Assembly (NCBI RefSeq): GCF_023544465.1
Contig: NZ_JALPVL010000016.1
Coordinates: forward strand, 62,001-126,000
DNA length: 64,000 nucleotides
From: Paractinoplanes maris
GTDB taxonomy: Bacteria; Actinomycetota; Actinomycetes; Mycobacteriales; Micromonosporaceae
Direction of reading: 5' to 3'
The position numbers and the translations under genes are program-made. Below, piece after piece: positions 1 through 7,962 of this stretch. Position 1 is the stretch's first letter; each line of letters opens with the position of its first letter. Under the pieces are notes generated by a model, which searched no databases, was not told where the DNA came from, and saw only the letters and a program-made list of their open reading frames with translations.

Positions 1-17
1 CAGACGATCTGCCGGAC

Positions 18-2234
18 ATGTCTTCTCCGAACGAGCAGCCTGCTGTGCCTTCCCGGGACGACCGGCCCGCTACAGCTACTCCGGACGACGCGCCGGCAGC
101 AGCTTCTGCCGATGACCAGCCCGCTTCGGACACTTCGATCGACGCGCCGGCTACAGCTTCTTCGGCTGACGCGACCGCTACGGCTTTTCCGGTCAGCGAA
201 CTCGCCTCTACTTCTTCCGTCGATGAGGCGGCTGCGGCTTCTTCCGCCGATGACGATGAGCCGGCGGCGGTTTCTTCGCTCGACGCCGCGAGTCGGCCTG
301 CGGCGGACGAAACGGACCTTCGGGAGCCGGTCGCCGGAGAGGACGTGACGGCGAGCGCCGCTGTCATCGTTGACGAGCCGGTGGCCGACGGCGGCCGATC
401 GGTCGTTGAGCAGGTCGACGGCGAGCCCCAGGTGGACGACGCCGTCGCCGACGTCGACCGGGCCGGGGATGAGCCGGTGGCCGACGCCGAGGTCGTTCCG
501 GATGAGCCGGTGGCTGACGACGTGGTGGACGCCGAGGTCGTCGAGGACGAGGCTGTCGTCCCCCCGTACCTGCCGGAGCCGTACTACCCGATGCCCGGGC
601 TCTACCGCTCGGAGTCGCGGAGCACCGAGCCGGACTACTCGGCGCCCGACGACTTCTTCTTCGCGCCGTCGTCGGCCGGGACGTTCGCCAGCTCGCTGGA
701 GCTGCCCGCCGCGCCGGAGTCGACGGTCCCCTACTTCGGCGACCGGCCCGATTTCGAGAGCACCCGGAACCTCGCCGACCTGGCCGTCACCCGCAGCTTC
801 GACGCCCCCGACCTCGACGCGACGACAACCTTCGAGGTCCCGGCCGCCGAGGACCCGCCGGCCATCTTCGAGGCGCCGAACCGGCGGGTGGCGCGGACCT
901 TCGAGACACCCGACCCGGAAACCTCGGGAAGCATCGTGCTGCCCGACCTCATCCCGGCGCCGGCCGAGCCCGTGGCCCAGGAACCCGAGCCGGAGCTCGA
1001 CGTCACCCGCAGCTTCGACGCGCCCGACCTGGAGGCCACCCGGCGGCTGCAGATCCCCGGCCTGGAGACGACGCGCCACCTGCCCGCCCCCGCGATCGAA
1101 CGCGCCCGCCGCCTCGAGAACCCCGCGCCATCGCCCAGCCCGGACGTCGCGCCCCTGCCCAAGCGCCCGACCTCCGACTCGCTGCCCCGGCGCATCCCCA
1201 CGTCCGAGCCCCTCCCCCAGCGGATCGTGCCGCCAGACGCGTCCGCTGCTCAGCGGATCGTGCCGCCCCCCGCGGCCGAGCCCTTGCCTCAGCGGACCGT
1301 GCGACCGACCGCAGCCGACCCCCAGCGGAGCGATCTCCCATCCGCGACCGACCCCCTGCCCCGCCGGGCCGTCCCACCGACCGCAGCCGACCCCCAGCGC
1401 AGCGGTCTCCCTTCCGCGACCGACCCCCTGCCCCGCCGGGCCGTTCCACCGACCACAGCCGAACCACTGCCCCACCGGGGCGTCCCACCGACCACAGCCG
1501 AACCCCAGCGGATCCTGCTCCCGCCCGCCGCAGAACCCCCGCCCCCGCGGAGGGTGCCTCCGGCGGCCGCCGAGCCGCTGCCCCGGCGGACCGTCTCGCC
1601 CGCATCCTCGGAGCCCGTCCTGCCCCAGTCGCTGCCGATGGCCGAGCAGGCACCGGTGGCCGACCCGCTGCCGCCGCGGACCTCGCGGCCGGAGCCGTCC
1701 GTCGCCGAGACCGGTGGGCGCCGGTCGGATCTGGGCAGCCTGTTCGCCGCGCGCCGGGCGGCCGAGCCGGACGAGCGGCCCGCACCCGCTCCGCAGACCG
1801 ATGACTGGTCGCCCTCGCGGCCGGCTGAGGAACCGGTCGAGCCGACCCCGCTGCGGCGGCCCGCGACGCTGGGCGAACGGCCGTACTCGTTCCGGCCCGG
1901 CACTGACATCGCCGAACCGGCCGTGGCTGAGCCCGGGCCGCCGGTGACACCTTCCCCGGCGTACGCGTCCTCGGTGACCCCACCGGCGCCGCGCCGGCCC
2001 GCCGACCTGGGCGACCACCTGCGCGAGACGCGGCCGGCCGACCTCGGTGATCACCTGCGGGAGTCCCGCCCGGCCGACCTGGCGCAGTACAGCAGCCGTA
2101 CCCGTCGGCCGACCTCCGAAAAACCGCGCTCAGCCGTCTCGGACCAGCCGGCGAAGCCGGCGCGGAGGCCGGCCACCCTGGCCGACCAACTGCCCAAGCC
2201 ACGCCGCTCCGAGGATGACCAGCCGGACGAGTGA
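18..2234 (+). CDS. Proline/alanine-rich low-complexity protein, possibly 5'-truncated
   Basis: Not recognised. About 738 residues with almost no hydrophobic or globular stretch. Residues 1-190 are Ala/Ser/Asp/Glu-rich with an acidic D-E-P-V-A-D pattern; about 190-360 carry repeats of the type TRSFDAPDLxAT; about 380-560 are Pro/Arg repeats such as PLPRRAVPPTAADPQRS; the tail repeats RPADLGDHLRE. Two copies of a segment of about 60 bp near 1326-1460 are almost identical at DNA level. The reading frame stays open to the first base of the window (codons for DDLPD precede the ATG) and no Shine-Dalgarno is visible, so the true start may lie further left. No signal peptide or membrane segment is seen, so a disordered cytoplasmic scaffold is possible, but no function can be assigned. 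It ends 3 bp from the convergent SDR gene. Confidence 0.65.
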   Translation: MSSPNEQPAVPSRDDRPATATPDDAPAAASADDQPASDTSIDAPATASSADATATAFPVSELASTSSVDEAAAASSADDDEPAAVSSLDAASRPAADETDLREPVAGEDVTASAAVIVDEPVADGGRSVVEQVDGEPQVDDAVADVDRAGDEPVADAEVVPDEPVADDVVDAEVVEDEAVVPPYLPEPYYPMPGLYRSESRSTEPDYSAPDDFFFAPSSAGTFASSLELPAAPESTVPYFGDRPDFESTRNLADLAVTRSFDAPDLDATTTFEVPAAEDPPAIFEAPNRRVARTFETPDPETSGSIVLPDLIPAPAEPVAQEPEPELDVTRSFDAPDLEATRRLQIPGLETTRHLPAPAIERARRLENPAPSPSPDVAPLPKRPTSDSLPRRIPTSEPLPQRIVPPDASAAQRIVPPPAAEPLPQRTVRPTAADPQRSDLPSATDPLPRRAVPPTAADPQRSGLPSATDPLPRRAVPPTTAEPLPHRGVPPTTAEPQRILLPPAAEPPPPRRVPPAAAEPLPRRTVSPASSEPVLPQSLPMAEQAPVADPLPPRTSRPEPSVAETGGRRSDLGSLFAARRAAEPDERPAPAPQTDDWSPSRPAEEPVEPTPLRRPATLGERPYSFRPGTDIAEPAVAEPGPPVTPSPAYASSVTPPAPRRPADLGDHLRETRPADLGDHLRESRPADLAQYSSRTRRPTSEKPRSAVSDQPAKPARRPATLADQLPKPRRSEDDQPDE

Positions 2235-2237
2235 GCC

Positions 2238-2975
2238 TCAGCGGAAGACCAGGCCCCCGCCGACCTCGAGCACCTGGCCGGTGAGGGCGCCCGACCCTTC
2301 GCTGACCAGCAGCCGGACGGTGGCCACCAGATCCTCCGGGACCAGCGCCCGGGGCAGAGCCTGGGTGGCCAGCAGCGGAGCGTGCGCCTCGGCGTCGTGG
2401 CCGGCGGCCAGCTCGGCCTCGCCCTCGGTGCGGATGGCGCCCGGCGACAACGCGTTGACCGTGATCCCGGCCGGGCCGAGCGCCCGGGCCAGCGAGCGGG
2501 TCAGGCCGATCAGCGCCGCCTTGCTCGACACGTAGGCCGGACCGGACGGACCGCCCATGCGGACGGTCGGCGAGACCACGTTGACGATGCGGCCCCAGCC
2601 ACGCTCGGCCATGCCCGCGCTCAGCGCCTGGGCGAGCAGCATCGGGGCGGTGACGTTGACCGCGAACGTGCGCTGCCACTCCTCCAGCGGCAGGCCGGCG
2701 AAGTTCACGTTGGACGCCTTGGCCGCGTTGTTGACGAGGACGTCGACGGGGCCGGCCCGCTCGGCCAGATCGCGCACGGCCGCGGCGTCGGACAGGTCGG
2801 CGTCGAGCAGCAGGGCCTCGGCGCCGAGGTCACGACAGAGGCGCGCGACGCTTTCCGCCTCGTCCGCGGCGTCCAGATGATGCAGCCACAGCTTGTGCCC
2901 GGGCCGGGCGAGCCCGACGGCGACCGCCGCCCCGATGCCGCGTCGTGCCCCGGTGATCAGAATCCGCCGCCCCAT
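2238..2975 (-). CDS. Short-chain dehydrogenase/reductase (SDR)
   Basis: NAD(P)-dependent oxidoreductase of the classical SDR type, 245 residues, normal family length. It shows the nucleotide-binding TGARRGIG near residue 10, NNAA, a catalytic Ser (NVVSPT) and the YVSSK active-site motif (YxxxK), then the NALSPGAIRT segment and a C-terminal GGGLV. The start chosen is the ATG at 2975 because the Rossmann strand begins four residues later; the open frame continues upstream to 3116 but that extension is low-complexity and unlike the family. The substrate is unknown; resemblance is to 3-oxoacyl-ACP reductase (FabG)-like enzymes in general. It is monocistronic as far as can be seen and convergent with the repeat protein. 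Confidence 0.9.
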   Translation of the reverse strand: MGRRILITGARRGIGAAVAVGLARPGHKLWLHHLDAADEAESVARLCRDLGAEALLLDADLSDAAAVRDLAERAGPVDVLVNNAAKASNVNFAGLPLEEWQRTFAVNVTAPMLLAQALSAGMAERGWGRIVNVVSPTVRMGGPSGPAYVSSKAALIGLTRSLARALGPAGITVNALSPGAIRTEGEAELAAGHDAEAHAPLLATQALPRALVPEDLVATVRLLVSEGSGALTGQVLEVGGGLVFR

Positions 2976-3312
2976 GGCATCAACCCTATGCCGAACGACC
3001 ATGAAAAAGACCAGCTGAACCGCGGCCGGTCCGCCCGCCGGCCGTCGTGGGCGATCGACGGACCCGCCGTGCGGTGTGGCCGAGCGGCCCGCTGGCGCTG
3101 GGTCGCTCGGCCACACCTGTCTCCATCGTGCCCGATAGCACCGCCCTGCACACCGAACTGTCCACAGGGCGGTCGCTGTGGATAACTCGGAGTCCTCCGC
3201 CGAAAGAGTTCTAGAGTTTCCTCTGCCCCTGGGTGGGCGGGGGTCCGGGCGGCTTACTGAGCACGATCAACTACGGGGACGCAAGAGGCGCGGGCTCGGG
3301 AAAGCGCCGGTG
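2976..3312. other. Intergenic region with paired DnaA-box-like sites
   Basis: There is no gene in this 337-bp stretch. At 3159-3167 lies TGTCCACAG and at 3176-3185 CTGTGGATAA (reverse of TTATCCACAG), so two DnaA-box-like 9-mers face each other and their shared 7-bp arms TCCACAG/CTGTGGA form an inverted repeat with an 8-bp spacer. The stretch should also hold the promoter of the SDR gene on the minus strand. No dnaA, dnaN or repeat cluster is present, so this is not an origin. Confidence 0.4.
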
Positions 3313-4206
3313 TCAGGCGCGGACGGGTGCCGGTTCCGGCTGGGGTTCGAGCGCCGCCGGCACCGAGCGGGTGGAGAGCCAGCAACCCGCGGCGACCAGG
3401 GCGAAGCCGGCGATCGTGCTGACCCCGAAGTGCTCGTCGAGCAGCGCCACCCCGAGCAGGACGGCGACCACTGGATTCACATAGGTGACCAGGCCGGCGC
3501 GGGTGGAACCGACCTGGCCGATCAGCTGGTAGAAGGCGAGCAGGGCCAACGCCGTACAGAAGAACCCCAGGACCCCCAGGGAGGCCCAGGCCTCGGCGCG
3601 GACGGGCTCGGTGGGCAACGCGAAGACGGCGAACGGCGCCAGCGCCAGCGCGGTGATGCCGGTCGTGGCGCCGACCAGCGACTCGGTGGGCACGTCGGCC
3701 AGGCGGCGCTGCACCATCATCGTGGCCACCGCGTAGCTGATCGCGGCGACCAGCACCATCCCGGCACCGAGCAGGCCCAGCCGGTCGCCCGAGAGGTCCA
3801 GGCCGACGAGCAGCGCCACCCCGCCGAAGCCGAGCGCCAGACCCCCCACGCGGATCGGGGTCAACCTTTCCGTACGCGCCATGAGCAGCGCGATCGCGAC
3901 CGGCTCGATGGCGATGAGCAGCCCGGTCAGCGACGAGCTGATGTGCGTCTCGCCATACGTGATCAGCAGGAACGGCCCGAGGATGTGCACGAACGCCAGC
4001 ACGGTGACCGGTCCCAACCGGCCGCGCAGCCGGCTGAGCGTGCCGCGGGCGGCGGCGATCGGCAGCAGCACCAGCGCGGCGATCGCCACCCGGCCGAAGA
4101 CCACGAGCAGCGGCGAGAGGTCCTCGATGGCGATCTTGATCAGGAAGTACGGGATGCCCCAGAGCACCGAGACAGCGAGGAAGAGAAACCAGGCGCGGCG
4201 ATTCAC
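3313..4206 (-). CDS. EamA/DMT-family transporter (10 TM exporter)
   Basis: Inner-membrane drug/metabolite transporter, 297 residues, with two EamA repeats of about five hydrophobic segments each. The first repeat opens with the family-typical helix FLAVSVLWGIPYFLIKIAI and the second contains AISYAVATMMVQRR and YVNPVVAVLLG. The GTG at 4206 is chosen because the first membrane helix follows within eight residues; the longer open frame upstream runs antisense through the divergent regulator. The substrate is unknown; the family exports amino acids and metabolites. It is divergent from a LysR gene with only 70 bp between the starts, so it is likely that regulator's target. The C-terminal tail is a short Pro/Glu-rich stretch. 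Confidence 0.88.
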   Translation of the reverse strand: MNRRAWFLFLAVSVLWGIPYFLIKIAIEDLSPLLVVFGRVAIAALVLLPIAAARGTLSRLRGRLGPVTVLAFVHILGPFLLITYGETHISSSLTGLLIAIEPVAIALLMARTERLTPIRVGGLALGFGGVALLVGLDLSGDRLGLLGAGMVLVAAISYAVATMMVQRRLADVPTESLVGATTGITALALAPFAVFALPTEPVRAEAWASLGVLGFFCTALALLAFYQLIGQVGSTRAGLVTYVNPVVAVLLGVALLDEHFGVSTIAGFALVAAGCWLSTRSVPAALEPQPEPAPVRA

Positions 4207-4232
4207 ACCTCGACACTGCTCCCGTACGGTAG

Positions 4233-4252
4233 TAAGCGGTAGTACCGACTTA
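4233..4252. promoter_or_regulatory. Palindromic operator candidate between EamA and LysR genes
   Basis: The sequence TAAGCGGTAGTACCGACTTA has a perfect inner palindrome (CGGTA-G-TACCG) and outer arms TAAG/CTTA offset by one base. It lies between the divergent starts at 4206 and 4277, where a LysR protein normally binds its own promoter region. A further direct repeat of the GGTAGTA half overlaps it (4229-4235 and 4238-4244). Assignment to the adjacent LysR protein is inference. Confidence 0.5.
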
Positions 4253-4276
4253 CTGATGTGGTTTGCAGGTGAGCTT

Positions 4277-5188
4277 ATGATCGACGTCCGCCGGGTGGCC
4301 GTGCTCCGGGAGGTGGCGCGGCTGGGCAGTTTCAACCAGGCCGCGGTGTCGTTGCGGATGACCCCGTCAGCCGTGTCGCAGCAGATCGCCGCACTGGAAC
4401 GCGAACTCGGCACCAATGTCGTGCTGCGCAGCACGCGCGGCGTCAAGCTCACCGGGGCCGGCCGGGTGCTGGTCGAGGCGGGCGAGGCGATCGCCGCCGA
4501 GCTGTCCCATGCCGAGCGGGAGATCGCCCGTCTGGGCACGGTCGAGAGCTTGACGGTGGCCACGTTCACCAGCGGCGGCCAGCGGCTTTTGCCGGCGGCG
4601 CTGACCCGGTTCGCCGCCGAGCGTCCGGGCGTCGAGCTCACCGTGCTCGAGAACGAGCCCGAGGACGCCCTGCCCCTGGTGCGCTCGGGTGCGGCCGACC
4701 TCGCACTCGTCTATCACTTCGACAAGCTTCCCCCCGTACGCCCGGGCGACCGCTCCGGTCTGAGCTATGAACCGCTACTCGACGACCCGATGTGGATCGT
4801 GCTGCCCGCCGCCCATCCGCTGGCCGGGCGCGAGTCGATCACCATCGCCGAGCTGGAGGGCGAGCGCTGGGTGCACGGTTGCCTGGAGATCGTCGAGATG
4901 CTCGACCACTACGCCGCCCTGGCCGGTTTCGAGATCCGCACCGCCTGCCGGGGCACCGACTACATCTTCGCCCAGTCCCTGGTCCGCGCCGAGGTCGGCA
5001 TCAGCATGATCCCGCAGGTCGCCCTCACCGCGGCCGCCCAGCCCGGCCTGGCCGCCATCCCCCTGGCCGCGCCGTGCCCGTGCCGCTACATCGGCATCGT
5101 CACCCCGCGCCGCCGTCCCAGCCCCCTGACCGACGCGCTGGTCCACGCCCTCCGCGACACGGTGGCAGCCCTTCCCGTCCCAGCCTGA
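4277..5188 (+). CDS. LysR-family transcriptional regulator
   Basis: DNA-binding regulator of 303 residues, normal LysR length. The N-terminal winged helix-turn-helix (about residues 1-60) reads VAVLREVARLGSFNQAAVSL...TPSAVSQQIAALEREL, followed by a linker helix and a periplasmic-binding-protein-like effector domain from about residue 90 to 295. The start is the ATG at 4277 with AGGTGAG just upstream; the frame extends further 5' but that part lies in the divergent transporter. It probably controls the neighbouring EamA exporter gene, as is usual for divergent LysR pairs; the effector is unknown. Confidence 0.92.
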   Translation: MIDVRRVAVLREVARLGSFNQAAVSLRMTPSAVSQQIAALERELGTNVVLRSTRGVKLTGAGRVLVEAGEAIAAELSHAEREIARLGTVESLTVATFTSGGQRLLPAALTRFAAERPGVELTVLENEPEDALPLVRSGAADLALVYHFDKLPPVRPGDRSGLSYEPLLDDPMWIVLPAAHPLAGRESITIAELEGERWVHGCLEIVEMLDHYAALAGFEIRTACRGTDYIFAQSLVRAEVGISMIPQVALTAAAQPGLAAIPLAAPCPCRYIGIVTPRRRPSPLTDALVHALRDTVAALPVPA

Positions 5189-5380
5189 CCAACCTTCCCG
5201 CTCCCACTCGACGGGCACCCCCGTTTCCGGCCGGACGGGCCGAAGTTATCCACAGGGCTCGGCGGGGGCGGAACTCGGTGGGAAGCTCTTCGGGTGGGAC
5301 TCGGACGGCCGATGGTCGTCCGGGATCAGTACAGTTCCTGCGTCGGATTCGCAGGTGTTTCGCAGGTGTGAGGATTAAAC

Positions 5381-6799
5381 GTGGGCATGACGGGCGAAGT
5401 TGAGACGGCCGCCGGGGTGGATCCGGAGCGGCTGGCGCTCTGCCTTTCGGTGATCGCCGAGGTGGAGGGCCTGCCCGCCGAGCACCCCGACGCGGTCGCG
5501 GTGCGGCTGGCCACGGCCGCCCTGTTCAAGACCGTGAAGCTCAAGCGCCGGCGCGAGCGTCGCGACGCGATCCTGGCCAACGACCGGGCGGTCACCGAGG
5601 CCACGGCCACCGGAGCGCCCGGGCGCATCGACGACGAGACCGCGGGCATCCCGCTGCGCACGTCGGTCGAGTCGGGCACGGCCGGGGTGCTGCGGCAGGC
5701 GCGCGGCTGTTACGTCTGCAAGCAGCGCTACACCCGGGTCGACGCGTTCTATCACCAGCTCTGTCCCGACTGCGCCGTGCTCAACCACGACCGGCGGGAC
5801 GCGCGCACCGACCTCACCGGGCGGCGGGCGCTGCTCACCGGCGGCCGAGCCAAGATCGGCATGTACATCGCATTGCGCCTCCTGCGTGACGGCGCCGACC
5901 TGACGATCACCACGCGCTTCCCGCACGACGCGGTGCGCCGGTTCTCGGCCATGCCCGACAGCGAGGAGTGGCTGCACCGGCTGCGGGTCGTCGGGCTCGA
6001 CCTGCGCGACCCGGCCCAGGTGGTCGGGCTGGCCGACTCGGTCGCGGCCCGTGGTCCGCTCGACATCCTGATCAACAACGCGGCCCAGACGGTCCGGCGC
6101 ACTCCGGGTTCTTACGCGGCCATCGCCGCCGCCGAGGCCGGACCGCTGCCGGACGGGCCGCTGCCCGAGCTCGAATACTTCGGCACCGCGGGCGTCTCGC
6201 CGGCCGCGATGCTGACCACGGGCGCGCCGGTGCTCACGCCCCAGCAGATCACCGAGATGGCGCTGACCGCCCGGTCGGTCGCCATCGACGCCGGCGGCCT
6301 GGTCCCCGACACGACACCGACCAACAGCTGGAGCGACCGCGTGCACGAGGTCGACCCACTCGAGCTGCTGGAGGTGCAGCTCTGCAACGTGACGGCCCCG
6401 TTCGTGCTGGTCAGCCGCTTGCGCACGGCGATGCTCCGCTCACCCCACCCGCGGCGCTACGTGGTCAACGTGTCAGCCATGGAGGGCATCTTCGCCCGCG
6501 GCTACAAGGGCGCCGGGCACCCGCACACCAATATGGCCAAGGCGGCGCTCAACATGCTGACCCGCACGAGCGCAGTCGACATGTTCGCCGACGGCATCCT
6601 GATGACCAGCGTCGACACCGGCTGGATCACCGACGAACGCCCGCACCCGACCAAGATGCGCCTGGCCGAGGAGGGCTTCCACGCCCCCCTCGACCTCGTC
6701 GACGGCGCCGCCCGCGTCTACGACCCCATCGTGCGCGGCGAAAAAGGCGAAGACCTGTACGGCGTCTTCCTGAAGGACTACGAGCCGGTCGCCTGGTAA
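5381..6799 (+). CDS. SDR-fold oxidoreductase with N-terminal zinc-ribbon-like motif
   Basis: Protein of 472 residues. Residues 1-100 are helical and unassigned; C110-x2-C113 and C128-x2-C131 form a CxxC-x14-CxxC motif likely to bind zinc; an SDR Rossmann domain follows (LLTGGRAKIG at 151-160, INNAAQ at 231-236, catalytic-type Ser365 in VVNVSAMEG, Lys387 in TNMAK). The position four residues before the lysine, normally the catalytic Tyr, is Thr383; the nearest Tyr is Y375, so the active site is non-canonical. The GTG at 5381 has AGGA at 5371-5374; an ATG at 5387 is the alternative. The gene stands alone between the LysR gene and a convergent secreted repeat protein. The substrate is unknown, and the extra inserts (about 240-330) make it longer than typical SDRs. 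Confidence 0.82.
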   Translation: MGMTGEVETAAGVDPERLALCLSVIAEVEGLPAEHPDAVAVRLATAALFKTVKLKRRRERRDAILANDRAVTEATATGAPGRIDDETAGIPLRTSVESGTAGVLRQARGCYVCKQRYTRVDAFYHQLCPDCAVLNHDRRDARTDLTGRRALLTGGRAKIGMYIALRLLRDGADLTITTRFPHDAVRRFSAMPDSEEWLHRLRVVGLDLRDPAQVVGLADSVAARGPLDILINNAAQTVRRTPGSYAAIAAAEAGPLPDGPLPELEYFGTAGVSPAAMLTTGAPVLTPQQITEMALTARSVAIDAGGLVPDTTPTNSWSDRVHEVDPLELLEVQLCNVTAPFVLVSRLRTAMLRSPHPRRYVVNVSAMEGIFARGYKGAGHPHTNMAKAALNMLTRTSAVDMFADGILMTSVDTGWITDERPHPTKMRLAEEGFHAPLDLVDGAARVYDPIVRGEKGEDLYGVFLKDYEPVAW

Positions 6800-6806
6800 G
6801 AACACG

Positions 6807-6840
6807 GGCGAGCCACGACCCCACAGGCCCGTGGCTCGCC
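6807..6840. terminator. Bidirectional hairpin terminator
   Basis: Perfect 11-bp stem GGCGAGCCACG (6807-6817) / CGTGGCTCGCC (6830-6840) with a 12-nt loop, placed between the convergent ends at 6799 and 6858. No U-tract follows, as is common for actinobacterial terminators. Confidence 0.7.
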
Positions 6841-6857
6841 ATACCGCACTAACTCGA

Positions 6858-7820
6858 TCAGCCCTGCCGACCGCCGTCACCCTGCCCACGAGCACCATCA
6901 CCGTCGCCACCCTGGCCACGGCTCGCGTCGCCCTGACCACGAGCAGCGTCGCCCTGACCAGGAGCGGCATCGCCCTGACCACCAGCAGCAGTGCCCTTAC
7001 CGGCATCGCCCTGGCCACGGCTGCCATCGCCTTGACCACGAGCAGCATCGCCCTGGCCACCGGCAGCATCGCCCTGAGCCTGACCGGCATCACCCTGGCC
7101 ACGGCTCCCATCGCCCCGACCACGACCAGCGTCGCCCTGACCAGGAACAGCGTCGCCCTGACCAGGAACAGCGTCGCCCTGACCACGGGTGCCGTCGCCC
7201 TGACCACGACCACCGTCGCCCTGACCAGGAGTGCCGCCGTCCTGACCACGCGTGCCGTCGCCCTGACCACGACCACCATCGCCCTGACCACGCGTGCCGT
7301 CGCCCTGACCACGGCCGCCATCACCGTCGCCGCCCTGACCGCGGCCGCCATCGCGGTCGTCGCCTTGACCGCGGCCGCTATCGCGGTCGCCGCCCGGGCC
7401 ACGGCCATCGCGGTCACCGCGGTCGTTGTGGTCGCGGTCGCGGTCACGGTCACGGTCACGGTCACGGTCACGGTCACGGTCACGGTCACGCGAGCGGAAC
7501 GGAAAGCGGTCGCCGTGGTGGCGGTTGCCGTGACGGAAGTCGCGGTACCAGCTGACTTCGAGGGCCCAGGTGCTGCGGCCGACGCGGTCGCAGTCGAAGT
7601 CGTCCCAGCGGCCGATGTTCTCGCCGATCCGGCCGGCGATGACGCAGCTGCGGTAGCTGTGGAAGTAACGGATGACGCGGTCGGCGCCCTGGCCCGCCGC
7701 CGCTGTCGTGGAAGTGCTCGCGTCCGTCCCGGTCGCCGCCATGGCGGGGCCGGCGCCGATGGTGACACCAGCGATCAGGCCGAGGCCGGTTACGGAAAGC
7801 ATCCGGGTAATACGGTTCAT
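6858..7820 (-). CDS. Secreted GQGDxxx-repeat protein
   Basis: Protein of 320 residues with a clear Sec signal peptide (MNRITRMLSVTGLGLIAGVT, predicted cut after AMA near residue 28). Residues about 45-105 form a small, possibly globular segment with two cysteines (SCV and DCD), which could make a disulfide. Then comes an Arg-Asp dipeptide tract of ten RD pairs encoded by the hexanucleotide run at 7430-7489, and from about 135 to the end more than 20 heptapeptides of the form GQGDxxx (GQGDGTR, GQGDAVP, GQGDAAR). The start ATG has AGAAGGTG upstream. An extracellular or wall-associated role is inferred from the signal and composition only. The repeats look prone to in-frame length change. Confidence 0.75.
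   Translation of the reverse strand: MNRITRMLSVTGLGLIAGVTIGAGPAMAATGTDASTSTTAAAGQGADRVIRYFHSYRSCVIAGRIGENIGRWDDFDCDRVGRSTWALEVSWYRDFRHGNRHHGDRFPFRSRDRDRDRDRDRDRDRDRDRDHNDRGDRDGRGPGGDRDSGRGQGDDRDGGRGQGGDGDGGRGQGDGTRGQGDGGRGQGDGTRGQDGGTPGQGDGGRGQGDGTRGQGDAVPGQGDAVPGQGDAGRGRGDGSRGQGDAGQAQGDAAGGQGDAARGQGDGSRGQGDAGKGTAAGGQGDAAPGQGDAARGQGDASRGQGGDGDGARGQGDGGRQG
7430..7489. repeat. Hexanucleotide tract (10 units) encoding Arg-Asp
   Basis: Ten consecutive 6-bp units, two GGTCGC followed by eight GGTCAC (plus-strand reading), inside the secreted repeat gene. Six is a multiple of three, so slippage would change the number of RD pairs without breaking the frame. Confidence 0.85.
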
Positions 7821-7962
7821 TTCACACCTTCTCTGGACCGACGTTGCGTCGAGAGGAGGAGATCATCTGCACTCTGAGTGACAGATGTGTTTCGGAGCGC
7901 TTACCCCGCCCGGGGAGGAAAGCCACGGATCGGATTAATACGAGTGGAGATGTGCTGATCCC

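Noticed and set aside
3159..3185. Replication origin
   Set aside because: Two DnaA-box-like sites only, with no dnaA, dnaN, gyrase genes or AT-rich unwinding region.
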